Counted from the first letter of the stretch, positions 45,386 to 54,660 are shown. The stretch is 64,000 nucleotides of DNA from an uncultured Burkholderiales bacterium (GCA_937873395.1 CALMYH010000107.1:1-64000); one strand, 5' to 3'. Notes: generated by a model from the letters alone, not told the origin. Translations and numbers: made by a program.

Positions 45386-45461
45386 GCGGGAATAGCTCAG
45401 TTGGTAGAGCGCAACCTTGCCAAGGTTGAGGTCGCGAGTTCGAACCTCGTTTCCCGCTCCA
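45386..45461 (+). tRNA. tRNA-Gly(GCC)
   Basis: 76 nt with CCA. Acceptor GCGGGAA / TTCCCGC, D-arm GCTCAGTTGGTAGAGC, anticodon arm CCTTGCCAAGG with loop TTGCCAA giving GCC, T-loop GTTCGAACC. Confidence 0.98.
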
Positions 45462-45470
45462 GATTTGAAA

Positions 45471-45495
45471 AAGGGAAGCTCAGCTTCCCTTTTTT
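45471..45495 (+). terminator. Terminator-like hairpin between tRNA-Gly and tRNA-Cys
   Basis: Perfect inverted repeat AAGGGAAGCT / AGCTTCCCTT followed by T5-6. It may terminate part of the transcription before tRNA-Cys. Confidence 0.75.
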
Positions 45496-45524
45496 GTCGG
45501 TGACCGCTCAGGCAGCGGTTCCGT

Positions 45525-45598
45525 GGCGCGATAGCAAAGCGGTTATGCAACGGATTGCAAATCCGTCTAGCCCGGTTCGACTCCGGGTCGCGCCTCCA
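45525..45598 (+). tRNA. tRNA-Cys(GCA)
   Basis: 74 nt with CCA. Acceptor GGCGCGA / TCGCGCC, anticodon arm CGGATTGCAAATCCG with loop TTGCAAA giving GCA, T-loop GTTCGACTC. Confidence 0.98.
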
Positions 45599-45607
45599 TC
45601 GTCCGAA

Positions 45608-45641
45608 CCCCGCCAGCGTGATGCGCTGGCGGGGTTTTTTT
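45608..45641 (+). terminator. Rho-independent terminator after tRNA-Cys
   Basis: An 11-bp stem CCCCGCCAGCG / CGCTGGCGGGG with a short loop and a T7 run. Confidence 0.92.
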
Positions 45642-45796
45642 CTCGGTGCGAAGATCAGGGCATTCTCAGCTGTTGGGCGGCCGTGGCATGGCTCGATTGC
45701 CCGGGAACGACGCAGCCGCATCGGGAGGAGACGAGTCTGTCCAAGCCTGTCCTGGGTTATGGTTCGAAAATGACTGTGACATTGAAAGGCTTGGTG

Positions 45797-46792
45797 ATGG
45801 ATTCCGTCAAGGCAGATGGTGACGACCGTTCTGGCCGTTTGCTGGCCGACGTGGGCGGCACCCACGCCCGGTTTGCCTGGCAGGCTGCAGCCGGCGCTCC
45901 GTTGCAGCATGCCCAGGTGATGCCCGTGGCGGACCATGCAGGGCTGGAGGACGCGGTGTGGTCTTACCTGGCTGGCCTGAAGCGGCCGGTGACCGAGGCC
46001 GCGATGGCCATCGCCACCCCCGTGCTGGGTGATGTCGTCAGCATGACCAACCACCCCTGGTCTTTTTCCCAGCAGGCGCTGCGGCAACGTTTTGGCTGGT
46101 CACGATTGCTGGTGATCAATGACTTCACGGCGCTCGCACTCGCCTTGCCGCTGCTGGGAGAAGCAGACCTGCGACCGGTGGGCGGCGCGGTGGCGGCGCC
46201 GGGGGCGCCGCTGGCCCTGCTGGGTCCGGGCACGGGCCTGGGCGTGTCCGGTCTGGTCCCGGACGGGAGAGGGGGCTGGCTTGCACTGGCGGGTGAAGGC
46301 GGGCACGCGACATGGGCCGCCTTGACCCCGCGCGAGTTGCGGGTTCGGGAGGGCCTTTCACAGCGATACGGCCACGTGTCGGTGGAGCGCGTGGCCAGCG
46401 GTCAGGGGCTGGTGGATGTGCATGCGATCCTTTGCGCGGCCGATGGCCTGACCCCCGCTGGCAACCTCCAGCCCCGCGATGTCACCGCGGCGGCCCTGGT
46501 GCATGGACAGCCCCAGGCACTGGAAACGCTGAACCTGTTCGCCGCGGTCCTGGGCACCGTTGCGGGCGATCTGGCGCTGACACTGGGCGCACGGGGCGGG
46601 GTGTATCTCGGGGGAGGTATCCTGCCCCGCCTGGGCGACTGGTTCGTGCTTCATTCGCCATTCCGCGAACGCTTTGAGGCCAAGGGACGTTACGCCGGGT
46701 ACCTGAGGGACATCCCGGCCTGGGTCATCACGGCGGACCCGTCACCAGCGCTGCTGGGGGCCAGCCATGCGCTGGATGCCGAGCCTGCCTGA
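45797..46792 (+). CDS. glk: Glucokinase
   Basis: 331 aa from ATG 45797. An ATG at 45770 would add nine residues but lacks a ribosome-binding sequence, while AAAGG precedes 45797. The ATP-binding ROK/Glk signature LLADVGGTHARFA is at about 14-26. The catalytic Asp is in VINDFTALALALP and the sugar-contact region is GEGGHATWA. GGVYLGGGILPRLGD is the C-terminal ATP-site loop. Phosphorylates glucose to glucose-6-phosphate. Solitary gene inserted between tRNA-Cys and an inverted tRNA-Leu. Confidence 0.93.
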   Translation: MDSVKADGDDRSGRLLADVGGTHARFAWQAAAGAPLQHAQVMPVADHAGLEDAVWSYLAGLKRPVTEAAMAIATPVLGDVVSMTNHPWSFSQQALRQRFGWSRLLVINDFTALALALPLLGEADLRPVGGAVAAPGAPLALLGPGTGLGVSGLVPDGRGGWLALAGEGGHATWAALTPRELRVREGLSQRYGHVSVERVASGQGLVDVHAILCAADGLTPAGNLQPRDVTAAALVHGQPQALETLNLFAAVLGTVAGDLALTLGARGGVYLGGGILPRLGDWFVLHSPFRERFEAKGRYAGYLRDIPAWVITADPSPALLGASHALDAEPA

Positions 46793-46840
46793 GCCCCGCG
46801 CAGGTGCTCAACCGCAGGTCTCTCGCGTTTCCTGCCGACA

Positions 46841-46929
46841 TGGTGCCCGGAGCCGGAATCGAACCGGCACGACCTTTTCAGGCCTGCGGGTTTTAAGCCC
46901 GCTGCGTCTACCTATTTCGCCATCCGGGC
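46841..46929 (-). tRNA. tRNA-Leu(UAA)
   Basis: 89 nt with CCA, on the minus strand. Acceptor GCCCGGA / TCCGGGC, anticodon arm GCGGGCTTAAAACCCGC with loop CTTAAAA giving TAA, long variable arm, T-loop GTTCGATTC. It is convergent with glk. Confidence 0.97.
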
Positions 46930-47118
46930 CTTGAATCTGCCTGCCAGCCACCGCAAGTCGCCCACGTGCGCCACCCCGCCGACCGACAACGAAAGCAGTC
47001 GATAATACCCGTCCTTGAGTGCGAGCCGGTGGCCCGGCCGGCCTCCTTGCGGCGAGGTCCGTTTTCGGGCCTGCGCGCTGCTGGATATTTTTGCCGTTCG
47101 TCGGTACAGTGACCTGCC

Positions 47119-47742
47119 ATGACACGATACAACGCCCCTTTCGAAATCCATGTGCATGGCGATGTGCCGCTGCGCGAGGATGTCGGCTACGAGCAGATCC
47201 AGGAGGCGCTGCGTCCGCTCTGGCAATATGCCGGAGCACGATCCCTCGCCGCCGCCGCCGAGAGTGCCTACGAGGATGAACCCGGCATCCGTTTCGATGC
47301 GCCCTCGCGCCAGCTGCAGATCTGCTGGACGGTGCCCGGAGGCGAGGAATTTCGCCAGGTCATGGAAGAAACCTGCATGGCGCTCAATGACATTGCCGCT
47401 GCCGGCGCGCCGCTGGAAGTCTCTTTCTACGACACGGAATTCGACGAAGAAGACGAGTCGGCGGAGGCAGAGGCCCGGGACGATTTCATGATGTGCTTCG
47501 TCGGCCCCACGCCCGCGGCCATCATGCAGGTGCAGCGCGACCTGCTGGTCCAGGATGTGGTTCAGCTGATGGAGCGCCACTTCGACGGTTCGGAGTTGGG
47601 CGAGGTCGTGACGGCCATCGACAAGCTGTTCAGCCAGCGCTTCGATGCGCTGGTCAATTCGATGCAACTGGGCAAGCCGCCCCGGGGGCATGGCGGCTCT
47701 TCCGGTCACGGCGGACCTCGCAAGCCACGCCACCTGCATTGA
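47119..47742 (+). CDS. Conserved protein of unknown function, DUF6806-like
   Basis: 207 aa, soluble, no signal peptide or membrane helix. It starts MTRYNAPFEIHVHGDVPLR, has an acidic middle (EFDEEDESAEAEARDD) and a well-formed segment FVGPTPAAIMQVQRDLLVQD, and ends in a Gly/His-rich basic tail (HGGSSGHGG). From memory the pattern matches a Burkholderiales family catalogued as DUF6806, with no known function; this was not checked. It is a monocistronic gene between tRNA-Leu and a convergent DUF4332 protein. Confidence 0.7.
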   Translation: MTRYNAPFEIHVHGDVPLREDVGYEQIQEALRPLWQYAGARSLAAAAESAYEDEPGIRFDAPSRQLQICWTVPGGEEFRQVMEETCMALNDIAAAGAPLEVSFYDTEFDEEDESAEAEARDDFMMCFVGPTPAAIMQVQRDLLVQDVVQLMERHFDGSELGEVVTAIDKLFSQRFDALVNSMQLGKPPRGHGGSSGHGGPRKPRHLH

Positions 47743-47787
47743 ACACCCTGCCGGCCGGATCGAACCGGCAAGGCGTTGCCCGGGCGG

Positions 47788-48198
47788 TCAGTAGCTCAGC
47801 ATGCGTGGCAGCTGCTTGGCTTCAGCCACCCACTTGACCACCTCGGCTTCCGTCGGTGTGCGGCGTACCAGCTTGCGTTGGGTGTTGATGTCGGTCATGG
47901 CCCGGGCCAGGTTGTCGGCGCGCCGCCGGGCGAGCTCGGGAACCGTGTCCACACCGGCGGCCTCCAGCAATTCGGCGTACTCGGACCCGACGCCATTGAT
48001 GCGGTACAGGTCGACCATGTTGGCGAACTTGAGCACCTGTTTGTAGGTCAGTCCGCTGTCCTTGGCCAGAGCCTTGCGCTGGGCCGGTGTCTTCGTGCGA
48101 GCCAGCAGGGCATCGGTGTCCTTGATGCCGGCTGCGCGCAGCTTGTCTCCGATCACGGGACCAATGCCCTCCACGTCCTCGATTTTTTTGTTGGCCAT
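47788..48198 (-). CDS. DUF4332 helix-hairpin-helix protein
   Basis: 136 aa. Two helix-hairpin-helix-like units: VEGIGPVIGDKLRAAGIKDT (8-27) and a second around RINGVGSEYAELLEAAGVDT, followed by a helical tail (ADNLARAMTDINTQRKLV). This pattern is that of DUF4332 proteins, thought to bind nucleic acid through the HhH motifs. ATG 48198 is preceded by AAAGGAAA. No operon partner; murI ends about 190 bp upstream on the same strand. Confidence 0.8.
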   Translation of the reverse strand: MANKKIEDVEGIGPVIGDKLRAAGIKDTDALLARTKTPAQRKALAKDSGLTYKQVLKFANMVDLYRINGVGSEYAELLEAAGVDTVPELARRRADNLARAMTDINTQRKLVRRTPTEAEVVKWVAEAKQLPRMLSY

Positions 48199-48385
48199 GC
48201 TGGTTTCCTTTCTTGGGTGATGACAGGTTGCCGAAGCTCGATCGCCTTCAATGTACTGAAAAGGAATTGTTTTGGCCACAGGCAGACGCGCGTTTGTGCA
48301 GCCTGTCACAGCAGCGCGCACGATTGTCGGCTGGATGCGTCAGGAAGCGGCGATTGGCCCGCGCACGGACGTCTCCAGCGGGTGG

Positions 48386-49198
48386 TCAGACCGGAAACAC
48401 CTGCACATCGGCTCGTGGGTCGATCCATCGCCGGGCCGCACGGGCGAGCGCATGGGTGTTGCCTGTGTCCAGCCATTCGACCGGCGGGTTCGGCACGCGT
48501 GTGGAAACTGTGGTCGCCGGCAAGTCCAGCACCCGGCGTGTCTGGCGGGCCACGGCATCGGCCGGGTCGATCAGACTGACCTGCAAACCACAGAGCCGTT
48601 CCAGCTCGGCGCGGGCGAACGGGTAGTGGGTGCAACCCAGCACCAGCTGGTCGATCGGCGCCCGCAGGGGGCTCTGTGCCTGCAGGCCGTCCCAGGCCGC
48701 CTGGCACAGCCGGCGCACGCCTGCACCATCCCCCTGCTCGATGGCATCGGCCAGGCCTTCACACGCCTGGCTGCTGAAGTGCACCTTCGGGTAGGCCGCT
48801 TCGATGCGTGCCACCAGGTCGGCGTAGCGGCGGCTGGCCAGGGTTCCACGGGTGGCGAGCACACCCACATGGCCGCTCTGGCTGGCCTGGGCTGCCGGCC
48901 TGAGGGCCGGCTCCACCCCCACCACCGGCAGGCTGACATGACGGGCGCGCAGCGCGTCGATGGCCCCTGCGGTGGCCGTGTTGCAGGCGACCACCAGGGC
49001 GTCCAGCGGCGCCCGGTCCAGCAAGGCCTGCGTGATGTTCAACGCCCGCTCGGTGATCACGTCGGCGCTGCGACCCCCGTAGGGCGCCCAGGCGCTGTCG
49101 GCGACATAGACAAAACGGACTTCTGGCACCTCGGCCAGCAAGGCGCGCAGCACGCTCAGCCCGCCGACACCGCTGTCCCAGACGCCGACGGTCTTCAA
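48386..49198 (-). CDS. murI: Glutamate racemase
   Basis: 270 aa from a TTG at 49198 that overlaps the fumarase stop (TTGA). The protein then starts directly with KTVGVWDSGVGGLSVLRAL, the family N-terminus, and no ATG lies nearby. The two catalytic cysteines are present: C72 in VVACNTAT and C189 in VLGCTHYPF. Supplies D-glutamate for peptidoglycan. The weak start and overlap imply translation depends on the upstream fumarase. Confidence 0.95.
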   Translation of the reverse strand: MKTVGVWDSGVGGLSVLRALLAEVPEVRFVYVADSAWAPYGGRSADVITERALNITQALLDRAPLDALVVACNTATAGAIDALRARHVSLPVVGVEPALRPAAQASQSGHVGVLATRGTLASRRYADLVARIEAAYPKVHFSSQACEGLADAIEQGDGAGVRRLCQAAWDGLQAQSPLRAPIDQLVLGCTHYPFARAELERLCGLQVSLIDPADAVARQTRRVLDLPATTVSTRVPNPPVEWLDTGNTHALARAARRWIDPRADVQVFPV

Positions 49199-50745
49199 GC
49201 GCTGGTCACCGCGATACCCTTGAATTCGCCCGAGGCGATGCGCTTTTCCCACTCGGCCGGGCCGGTGATGTGCGCGCTGGTGCCCCCCGAGTCCACCGCC
49301 ACGGTCACCGGCATGTCGACCACATCGAACTCGTAGATGGCTTCCATGCCCAGGTCCTCGAAGCCCACCACCTGGGCCCCCTTGATGGCCTTGGACACCA
49401 GGTAGGCGGCGCCACCCACGGCCATCAGGTAGGCAGACTTGTGGTTCTTGATGGACTCGATGGCCACCGGCCCACGCTCGGCCTTGCCGATCATGGCGAT
49501 CAGGCCGGTTTTTTCCAGCATCATGTCGGTGAACTTGTCCATGCGGGTGGCCGTGGTCGGGCCGGCCGGTCCCACCACCTCGTCGCGCACCGGGTCGACC
49601 GGACCCACGTAGTAGATGACCCGGTTGGTGAAGTCGACCGGCAACTGCTCGCCCTTGGCCAGCATGTCCTGGATGCGCTTGTGGGCGGCGTCGCGGCCGG
49701 TGAGCATCTTGCCGTTGAGCAGCAGGGTCTGGCCCGGTTTCCAGCTGGCGACCTGTTCCTTGGTCAGGGTGTTCAGGTCCACGCGCTGGCTTTTCTCGGT
49801 GTCCGGTGTCCAGTTGACGTTGGGCCACAGGTCCAGGCTGGGGGCTTCCAGGTAGACCGGGCCGGAGCCGTCCATGACGAAGTGGGCATGGCGGGTGGCG
49901 GCGCAGTTGGGGATCATGGCCACCGGCTTGGACGCCGCGTGCGTCGGGTACATCTTGATCTTGACGTCCAGCACCGTGGTCAGGCCGCCCAGGCCCTGCG
50001 CCCCGATGCCCAGCGCGTTGACCTTCTCGTACAGCTCCAGGCGCAACTCCTCGACCTGGTCGAGCTTCTCACCCTTGGCAGCCTTGGCCTGCAGTTCGTA
50101 CATGTTCAGGTCGTCCATCAGGCTTTCCTTGGCCAGCAGGACGGCCTTCTCTGCAGTGCCGCCGATGCCGATGCCCAGCATGCCCGGCGGGCACCAGCCG
50201 GCGCCCATGGTCGGCACCGTCTTGAGCACCCAGTCGACCAGCGAGTCGCTGGGGTTCATCATGATCATCTTGGACTTGTTCTCGGAGCCGCCACCCTTGG
50301 CCGCCACGGTCACGTCCACCGTGTCGCCGGGTACGATTTCGGTGAAGATCACTGCCGGCGTGTTGTCCTTCGTGTTCTTGCGCGCGAAGTGCGGATCGGC
50401 CACCACGCTGGCGCGCAGTTGGTTGTCCGGGTGCTGGTAGCCGCGGCGCACGCCCTCGTTGACGGCGTCTTCCAGGCTGCCGGTGAAGCCCTCCCAGCGT
50501 ACGTTCATGCCGACCTTGAGGAAGACGTTGACGATGCCGGTGTCCTGGCAGATCGGCCGGTGACCGTAGGCGCTCATCTTGGAGTTGGTCAGGATCTGGG
50601 CGATCGCATCCTTGGCGGCGGCGCTCTGCTCGCGCTCGTAGGCGCGGGCCAGGTGCTGGATGTAGTCGGCCGGGTGGTAGTAGCTGATGTACTGCAGCGC
50701 GGCGGCGATCGATTCGATCAGGTCTTCCTGGCGGATGGTGCTCAT
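49195..50745 (-). CDS. fumA: Class I fumarate hydratase (iron-sulfur, single-chain)
   Basis: 516 aa covering both the alpha (N-terminal, about 1-300) and beta (C-terminal) halves. The [4Fe-4S] cysteines are in ICQDTGIVNVF, GWCPPGMLGIGIGG and PNCAATRHAHF. The C-terminal half has GKMLTGRDAAHKR and GPAGPTTATRMD. Interconverts fumarate and malate in the TCA cycle; oxygen-sensitive in the family. ATG 50745 overlaps the stop of the sodium-channel gene and the TGA overlaps murI. A tartrate-dehydratase activity cannot be excluded. Confidence 0.94.
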   Translation of the reverse strand: MSTIRQEDLIESIAAALQYISYYHPADYIQHLARAYEREQSAAAKDAIAQILTNSKMSAYGHRPICQDTGIVNVFLKVGMNVRWEGFTGSLEDAVNEGVRRGYQHPDNQLRASVVADPHFARKNTKDNTPAVIFTEIVPGDTVDVTVAAKGGGSENKSKMIMMNPSDSLVDWVLKTVPTMGAGWCPPGMLGIGIGGTAEKAVLLAKESLMDDLNMYELQAKAAKGEKLDQVEELRLELYEKVNALGIGAQGLGGLTTVLDVKIKMYPTHAASKPVAMIPNCAATRHAHFVMDGSGPVYLEAPSLDLWPNVNWTPDTEKSQRVDLNTLTKEQVASWKPGQTLLLNGKMLTGRDAAHKRIQDMLAKGEQLPVDFTNRVIYYVGPVDPVRDEVVGPAGPTTATRMDKFTDMMLEKTGLIAMIGKAERGPVAIESIKNHKSAYLMAVGGAAYLVSKAIKGAQVVGFEDLGMEAIYEFDVVDMPVTVAVDSGGTSAHITGPAEWEKRIASGEFKGIAVTSA

Positions 50746-51629
50746 GTATGGCTTTCGTGGGGGGTGGACAGGGGAGGGCGGGGCGCGGCCAGCCCGGCTT
50801 CGCGCAGCAGCGCCTTGAGTTCGCCAAGCTCCTGGCGCAGGGACTGCACCTCGGCGTGGATCTCGTGCTCAATGGATTGGCCGACCTGTTCGACCGCTTC
50901 CACCGTCGACTGGTGCTCGCCTTCACTGAAGGTCTGCATCGCGTTGACGATGATCGCGATGAACAGGTTGAGCATGGTGAAGGTGGCGAACAGAATGAAG
51001 ACGATGAAGAAGGCCCAGGCGTACGGGACCTGCTCCATGACAGGGCGCGAGATGCCCATGGACCAGCTCTCCAGCGTCATGACCTGAAACAGGGTGTAGA
51101 GCGATCGACCCAGGTGGCCGAACCACTCCGGAAAGGCCTGGCCGAACAGATGGGTGGCGATGACGCCGAACACGTAGAAGACCAGCAGCAGGACCAGCGC
51201 AATCGACGACAGGCCCGGGATGGCCGAGAGCAGGGCACCGACCACGCGGCGCATGGACGGCACGAGGGTCAGCACCCGCAGCACCCGCAGCACCCGCAGG
51301 GCACGAAGCACCGCAAAGGGGCCACTGGCTGGGACCAGGGCGATGCCGACGACGATCAGGTCGAACACGCTCCAGGGGTCGCGGAAGAACGCGGCGCGGT
51401 GGGCATACAGGCGCAGCAGCAGCTCGACCACGAACACCGACAGCAGCACCCGGTCGATGGCGCGGAGGGTGTCTCCCACCTGGGCCATCGCAGCGGGCGA
51501 AGTCTCCAGCCCGAGCAGCACCGCATTGATGACGATCAACGCCAGGATCAGGTGCTGAAAGCGGTTGTCGGCGACAAAATGGCCGATGCGCTGCCGCAGG
51601 GAACGGGTTTCGGAGGGGGCGTCGGGCAT
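50742..51629 (-). CDS. Bacterial voltage-gated sodium channel (NavAb/NaChBac type)
   Basis: 295-aa single six-helix channel subunit. The S4 voltage sensor has Arg every third residue (R109, R112, R115, R118; RALRVLRVLRVL). The pore selectivity filter is TLESWSM (185-191), identical to that of NavAb-type sodium channels. S6 is ATFTMLNLFIAIIVNAM, followed by an acidic linker and a C-terminal coiled coil (about 245-280) that should assemble the tetramer. ATG 51629 is preferred; a TTG at 51656 is possible. Its stop overlaps fumA. A role in motility, pH or osmotic response is inferred from family work. Confidence 0.92.
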   Translation of the reverse strand: MPDAPSETRSLRQRIGHFVADNRFQHLILALIVINAVLLGLETSPAAMAQVGDTLRAIDRVLLSVFVVELLLRLYAHRAAFFRDPWSVFDLIVVGIALVPASGPFAVLRALRVLRVLRVLTLVPSMRRVVGALLSAIPGLSSIALVLLLVFYVFGVIATHLFGQAFPEWFGHLGRSLYTLFQVMTLESWSMGISRPVMEQVPYAWAFFIVFILFATFTMLNLFIAIIVNAMQTFSEGEHQSTVEAVEQVGQSIEHEIHAEVQSLRQELGELKALLREAGLAAPRPPLSTPHESHT

Positions 51630-51676
51630 GGCGGGCTCAGAAGGCCTGGTGAGCAAAATCCCTTATTTTAGGGAGC

Positions 51677-51692
51677 TGGCGGCGCCTTTGCC
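51677..51692 (+). promoter_or_regulatory. Possible sigma-54 promoter and repeat elements upstream of acs
   Basis: TGGC-N7-TTGC with GG and GC 10 nt apart fits the -24/-12 pattern, 84 bp before the acs ATG. Just downstream are two GTAAG repeats 11 bp apart (51703, 51714) and an inverted CTTAC (51748), possible activator sites. Could be chance in GC-rich DNA. Confidence 0.35.
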
Positions 51693-51775
51693 GGTCGCCC
51701 ATGTAAGTGGCTCGTAAGAGCCTTTGCGCACATTCCGGTGGTTGATTCTTACCCATCCCCAGAGGAGACTTGTCC

Positions 51776-53770
51776 ATGACCGCACCGTCGAACGCCATCC
51801 AGTCGACCCTTGTCGAGAACCGCGTTTTCGAACCCTCCGAAGCCATCCGTCAGGCAGCCCGCATCTCCGGCATGGACGCCTACAACGCCCTGTGCGCCGA
51901 GGCCGAAAGCGACTTCGAGGGGTTCTGGGCGAAGCGCGCCAGGGAAGTCCTGACCTGGCACAAGCCGTTCACCCGTGTCCTCGACGAGTCGAACAAGCCC
52001 TTCTACAAGTGGTTCGACGACGGTGAACTCAACGCGTCCTACAACTGCCTGGACCGGCACATGGGCACGCCGGTCGAAAACAAGACCGCCATCATTTTCG
52101 AAGCCGACGGCGGTGAGGTCACCAAGGTCACTTACCGTGAGTTGCTCAACAAGGTGTCGCAGTTTGCGAACGCCTTGAAGGCCCGTGGCGTCAAGAAGGG
52201 TGACCGTGTCGTCATCTACATGCCCATGACCATCGAAGGCGTGGTGGCCATGCAGGCCTGCGCCCGCATCGGCGCGACCCACAGCGTGGTGTTCGGAGGC
52301 TTCTCGGCCAAGGCGCTGCAAGAGCGGATCCAGGACGCTGGCGCCGTGGCCGTGATCACCGCCAACTATCAGTTGCGCGGCGGCAAGGAGCTGCCGCTGA
52401 AGTCCATCGTGGACGAAGGCATCGCCATGGGAGGGTGCGAGACCATCAAGGACGTGATCGTGTTCCAGCGCACGCCCACCGCCTGCAACATGGTGGCCGG
52501 TCGCGACAGCTACATGCACGACGTGATGGCCGGCCAGTCCACCGACTGCCCCGCCGAGATGGTCGGCGCCGAACACCCGCTGTTCGTGCTCTACACCTCC
52601 GGCTCCACCGGCAAGCCCAAGGGTGTGCAGCACAGCACGGGCGGCTACCTGTTGTGGGCCAACCTGACCATGAACTGGACCTTCGACCTGAAGGACAACG
52701 ACATCTTCTGGTGCACCGCCGATATCGGCTGGATCACGGGCCATACCTACGTGGCCTACGGTCCGCTGGCAGCCGGCGCCACCCAGATCGTGTTTGAGGG
52801 CGTGCCCACCTACCCCAACGCGGGTCGCTTCTGGCAGATGATCGAGAAGCACAAGTGCACGATCTTCTACACGGCCCCGACGGCCATCCGTTCGCTGATC
52901 AAAGCCGCCGAAGCGGACGAGAAGGTGCATCCGGCGCGCTCCGACCTGAGCAGCCTGCGCATTCTGGGCTCGGTCGGCGAGCCGATCAACCCCGAAGCCT
53001 GGATGTGGTACTACAAGCATGTGGGTGGTGAGCGTTGCCCCATCGTCGACACCTTCTGGCAGACCGAAACCGGCGGCCACATGATCACCCCGCTGCCGGG
53101 TGCGACGCCCCTGGTGCCGGGTTCCTGCACGCTGCCGCTGCCGGGCATCACCACCGCCATCGTGGACGAGACCGGCAACGACGTGCCCAACGGTTCGGGC
53201 GGCATCCTGGTGGTCAAGAAGCCTTGGCCCTCCATGATCCGCACCATCTGGGGCGATCCGGAGCGCTTCAAGAAGAGCTACTTCCCCGAAGAACTCAAGG
53301 GCTACTACCTGGCCGGCGACGGTGCCGTGCGCAGTGCCGACCGTGGCTACTTCCGCATCACGGGCCGCATCGACGACGTGCTCAACGTTTCCGGTCACCG
53401 CATGGGCACGATGGAAATCGAATCGGCGCTGGTCGGCAAGACCGATCTGGTGGCCGAGGCCGCCGTGGTGGGCCGCCCCGACGACCTGACCGGCGAGGCC
53501 ATCGTGGCCTTTGTGGTGCTCAAGCGGCCGCGCCCGACCGGCGACGAGGCCAAAGCCATCGCCAAGGAGCTGCGCGAGTGGGTCGGCAAGGAGATCGGGC
53601 CGATCGCCAAGCCCAAGGACATCCGCTTCGGCGACAACCTGCCCAAGACCCGTTCGGGCAAGATCATGCGCCGCCTGCTGCGTTCGATCGCCAAAGGCGA
53701 AGCCATCACCCAGGACACCTCGACGCTAGAAAACCCGGCCATCCTGGATCAACTGTCTGAGAACAACTGA
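51776..53770 (+). CDS. acs: Acetyl-CoA synthetase
   Basis: 664-aa ANL-superfamily enzyme. Adenylate-binding P-loop [14 protein letters not shown], core motif [10 protein letters not shown], hinge [21 protein letters not shown] and the C-terminal lysine in TRSGKIMRR that is acetylated for control in the family. Converts acetate, ATP and CoA to acetyl-CoA via acetyl-AMP. AGAGGAG at 51761 supports ATG 51776. The acetyl-specific Trp (FWQTETGG context) favours acetate over propionate. Divergent from the sodium channel; ends in a bidirectional terminator. Confidence 0.96.
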   Translation: MTAPSNAIQSTLVENRVFEPSEAIRQAARISGMDAYNALCAEAESDFEGFWAKRAREVLTWHKPFTRVLDESNKPFYKWFDDGELNASYNCLDRHMGTPVENKTAIIFEADGGEVTKVTYRELLNKVSQFANALKARGVKKGDRVVIYMPMTIEGVVAMQACARIGATHSVVFGGFSAKALQERIQDAGAVAVITANYQLRGGKELPLKSIVDEGIAMGGCETIKDVIVFQRTPTACNMVAGRDSYMHDVMAGQSTDCPAEMVGAEHPLFVLYTSGSTGKPKGVQHSTGGYLLWANLTMNWTFDLKDNDIFWCTADIGWITGHTYVAYGPLAAGATQIVFEGVPTYPNAGRFWQMIEKHKCTIFYTAPTAIRSLIKAAEADEKVHPARSDLSSLRILGSVGEPINPEAWMWYYKHVGGERCPIVDTFWQTETGGHMITPLPGATPLVPGSCTLPLPGITTAIVDETGNDVPNGSGGILVVKKPWPSMIRTIWGDPERFKKSYFPEELKGYYLAGDGAVRSADRGYFRITGRIDDVLNVSGHRMGTMEIESALVGKTDLVAEAAVVGRPDDLTGEAIVAFVVLKRPRPTGDEAKAIAKELREWVGKEIGPIAKPKDIRFGDNLPKTRSGKIMRRLLRSIAKGEAITQDTSTLENPAILDQLSENN

Positions 53771-53814
53771 GCAGGGGCCCGCGCAAGCGGGCTGCGATGC
53801 CACGGGCAGGCAAC

Positions 53815-53847
53815 AAAAAACCCGCTGCAAACCAGCGGGTTTTTTTG
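53815..53847. terminator. Bidirectional terminator between acs and cytochrome c
   Basis: A6, CCCGCTG / CAGCGGG stem with CAAAC loop, then T7, so it can end both the plus-strand acs and the minus-strand cytochrome c transcripts. Confidence 0.9.
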
Positions 53848-53865
53848 TTTGTGAAGTGGCCGGGT

Positions 53866-54171
53866 TTACTTCATGCCCATGACCCACTGGGCCAGTTTCT
53901 TGGCATCGGCATCGTTGACCTGAGGGTTGGCCGGCATGGGGATCGGACCCCATACACCGGAGCCGCCCTTCTGGATCTTGCCGGCGAGCATCTCGACCGC
54001 CTTGGCGTCGGCAGCGTACTTCTTGGCGATGTCCTTGTAGGACGGGCCCACCAGCTTCCTGTCGACAGCGTGGCAGGCCATGCAGTTCTTGCTCTTGGCC
54101 AGTGCCTCGTCGGCCAGCGCCGGGGCAGACAGGGCGGCCAGAGTGGCCATAATGAGAAGGGTGTGTTTCAT
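53866..54171 (-). CDS. Small monohaem cytochrome c (c551/c552 class)
   Basis: 101 aa. Signal peptide 1-20 (cleavage ALA-DE), haem-binding CMACH at 30-34 and a Met axial ligand in GPIPMPANPQV. The mature part is about 81 aa, as in class I c-551 proteins. A soluble periplasmic electron carrier, typically serving a terminal oxidase or nitrite reductase; no partner gene is adjacent. Convergent with acs. Confidence 0.92.
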   Translation of the reverse strand: MKHTLLIMATLAALSAPALADEALAKSKNCMACHAVDRKLVGPSYKDIAKKYAADAKAVEMLAGKIQKGGSGVWGPIPMPANPQVNDADAKKLAQWVMGMK

Positions 54172-54293
54172 CTTTGTTGCCTCGTGGGTGAAAGGGAAAA
54201 ATCCACGAACCGGATTCTAGCCATGTGGCCGGGACGGGTACGCTTTGTTACAGTCTCTTGCCGCACTTTATCTCCCCTTTACCGGAGTCTGTG

Positions 54294-54539
54294 ATGTATT
54301 TCCTGATGGCGGGCATTGCCCTGACCCTGCTCAAGTACTTCGAGATCGGGTTCGTGGCCGATCTGTCGTGGTGGTGGGTGTTGTCGCCCTATGCCATGGC
54401 CGTGGCCTGGTGGGCCTGGGCGGATACCACCGGCTACACCAAGCGCAAGGCGATGGAGGCGATGGACAAGAAGAAGCAGGAACGTGTCGAGCGACAGCGG
54501 GAATCGCTGGGCGTCGGCAGACGCAACCGCCGCAGCTGA
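54294..54539 (+). CDS. Small Trp-rich membrane protein
   Basis: 81 aa. Two hydrophobic helices with the Trp cluster LSWWWVLSPYAMAVAWWAWAD, then a charged tail (KKQERVERQRESLGVG). It matches the pattern I recall as the TIGR04438 small Trp-rich protein of Burkholderiales, function unknown. GGAG before ATG 54294 supports the start. Adjacent to cytochrome c (divergent) and ilvD. Confidence 0.8.
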   Translation: MYFLMAGIALTLLKYFEIGFVADLSWWWVLSPYAMAVAWWAWADTTGYTKRKAMEAMDKKKQERVERQRESLGVGRRNRRS

Positions 54540-54660
54540 GTCCCCACGCCCGCTCCGGCAAGACCACACCGTGCCACGGTCATGTCGATTGTGACGACGG
54601 CCTGTGGGCGATAATTTGAGATTGCCCCTGCTCCACGACTGAACAACCCGATTTCCTGCC

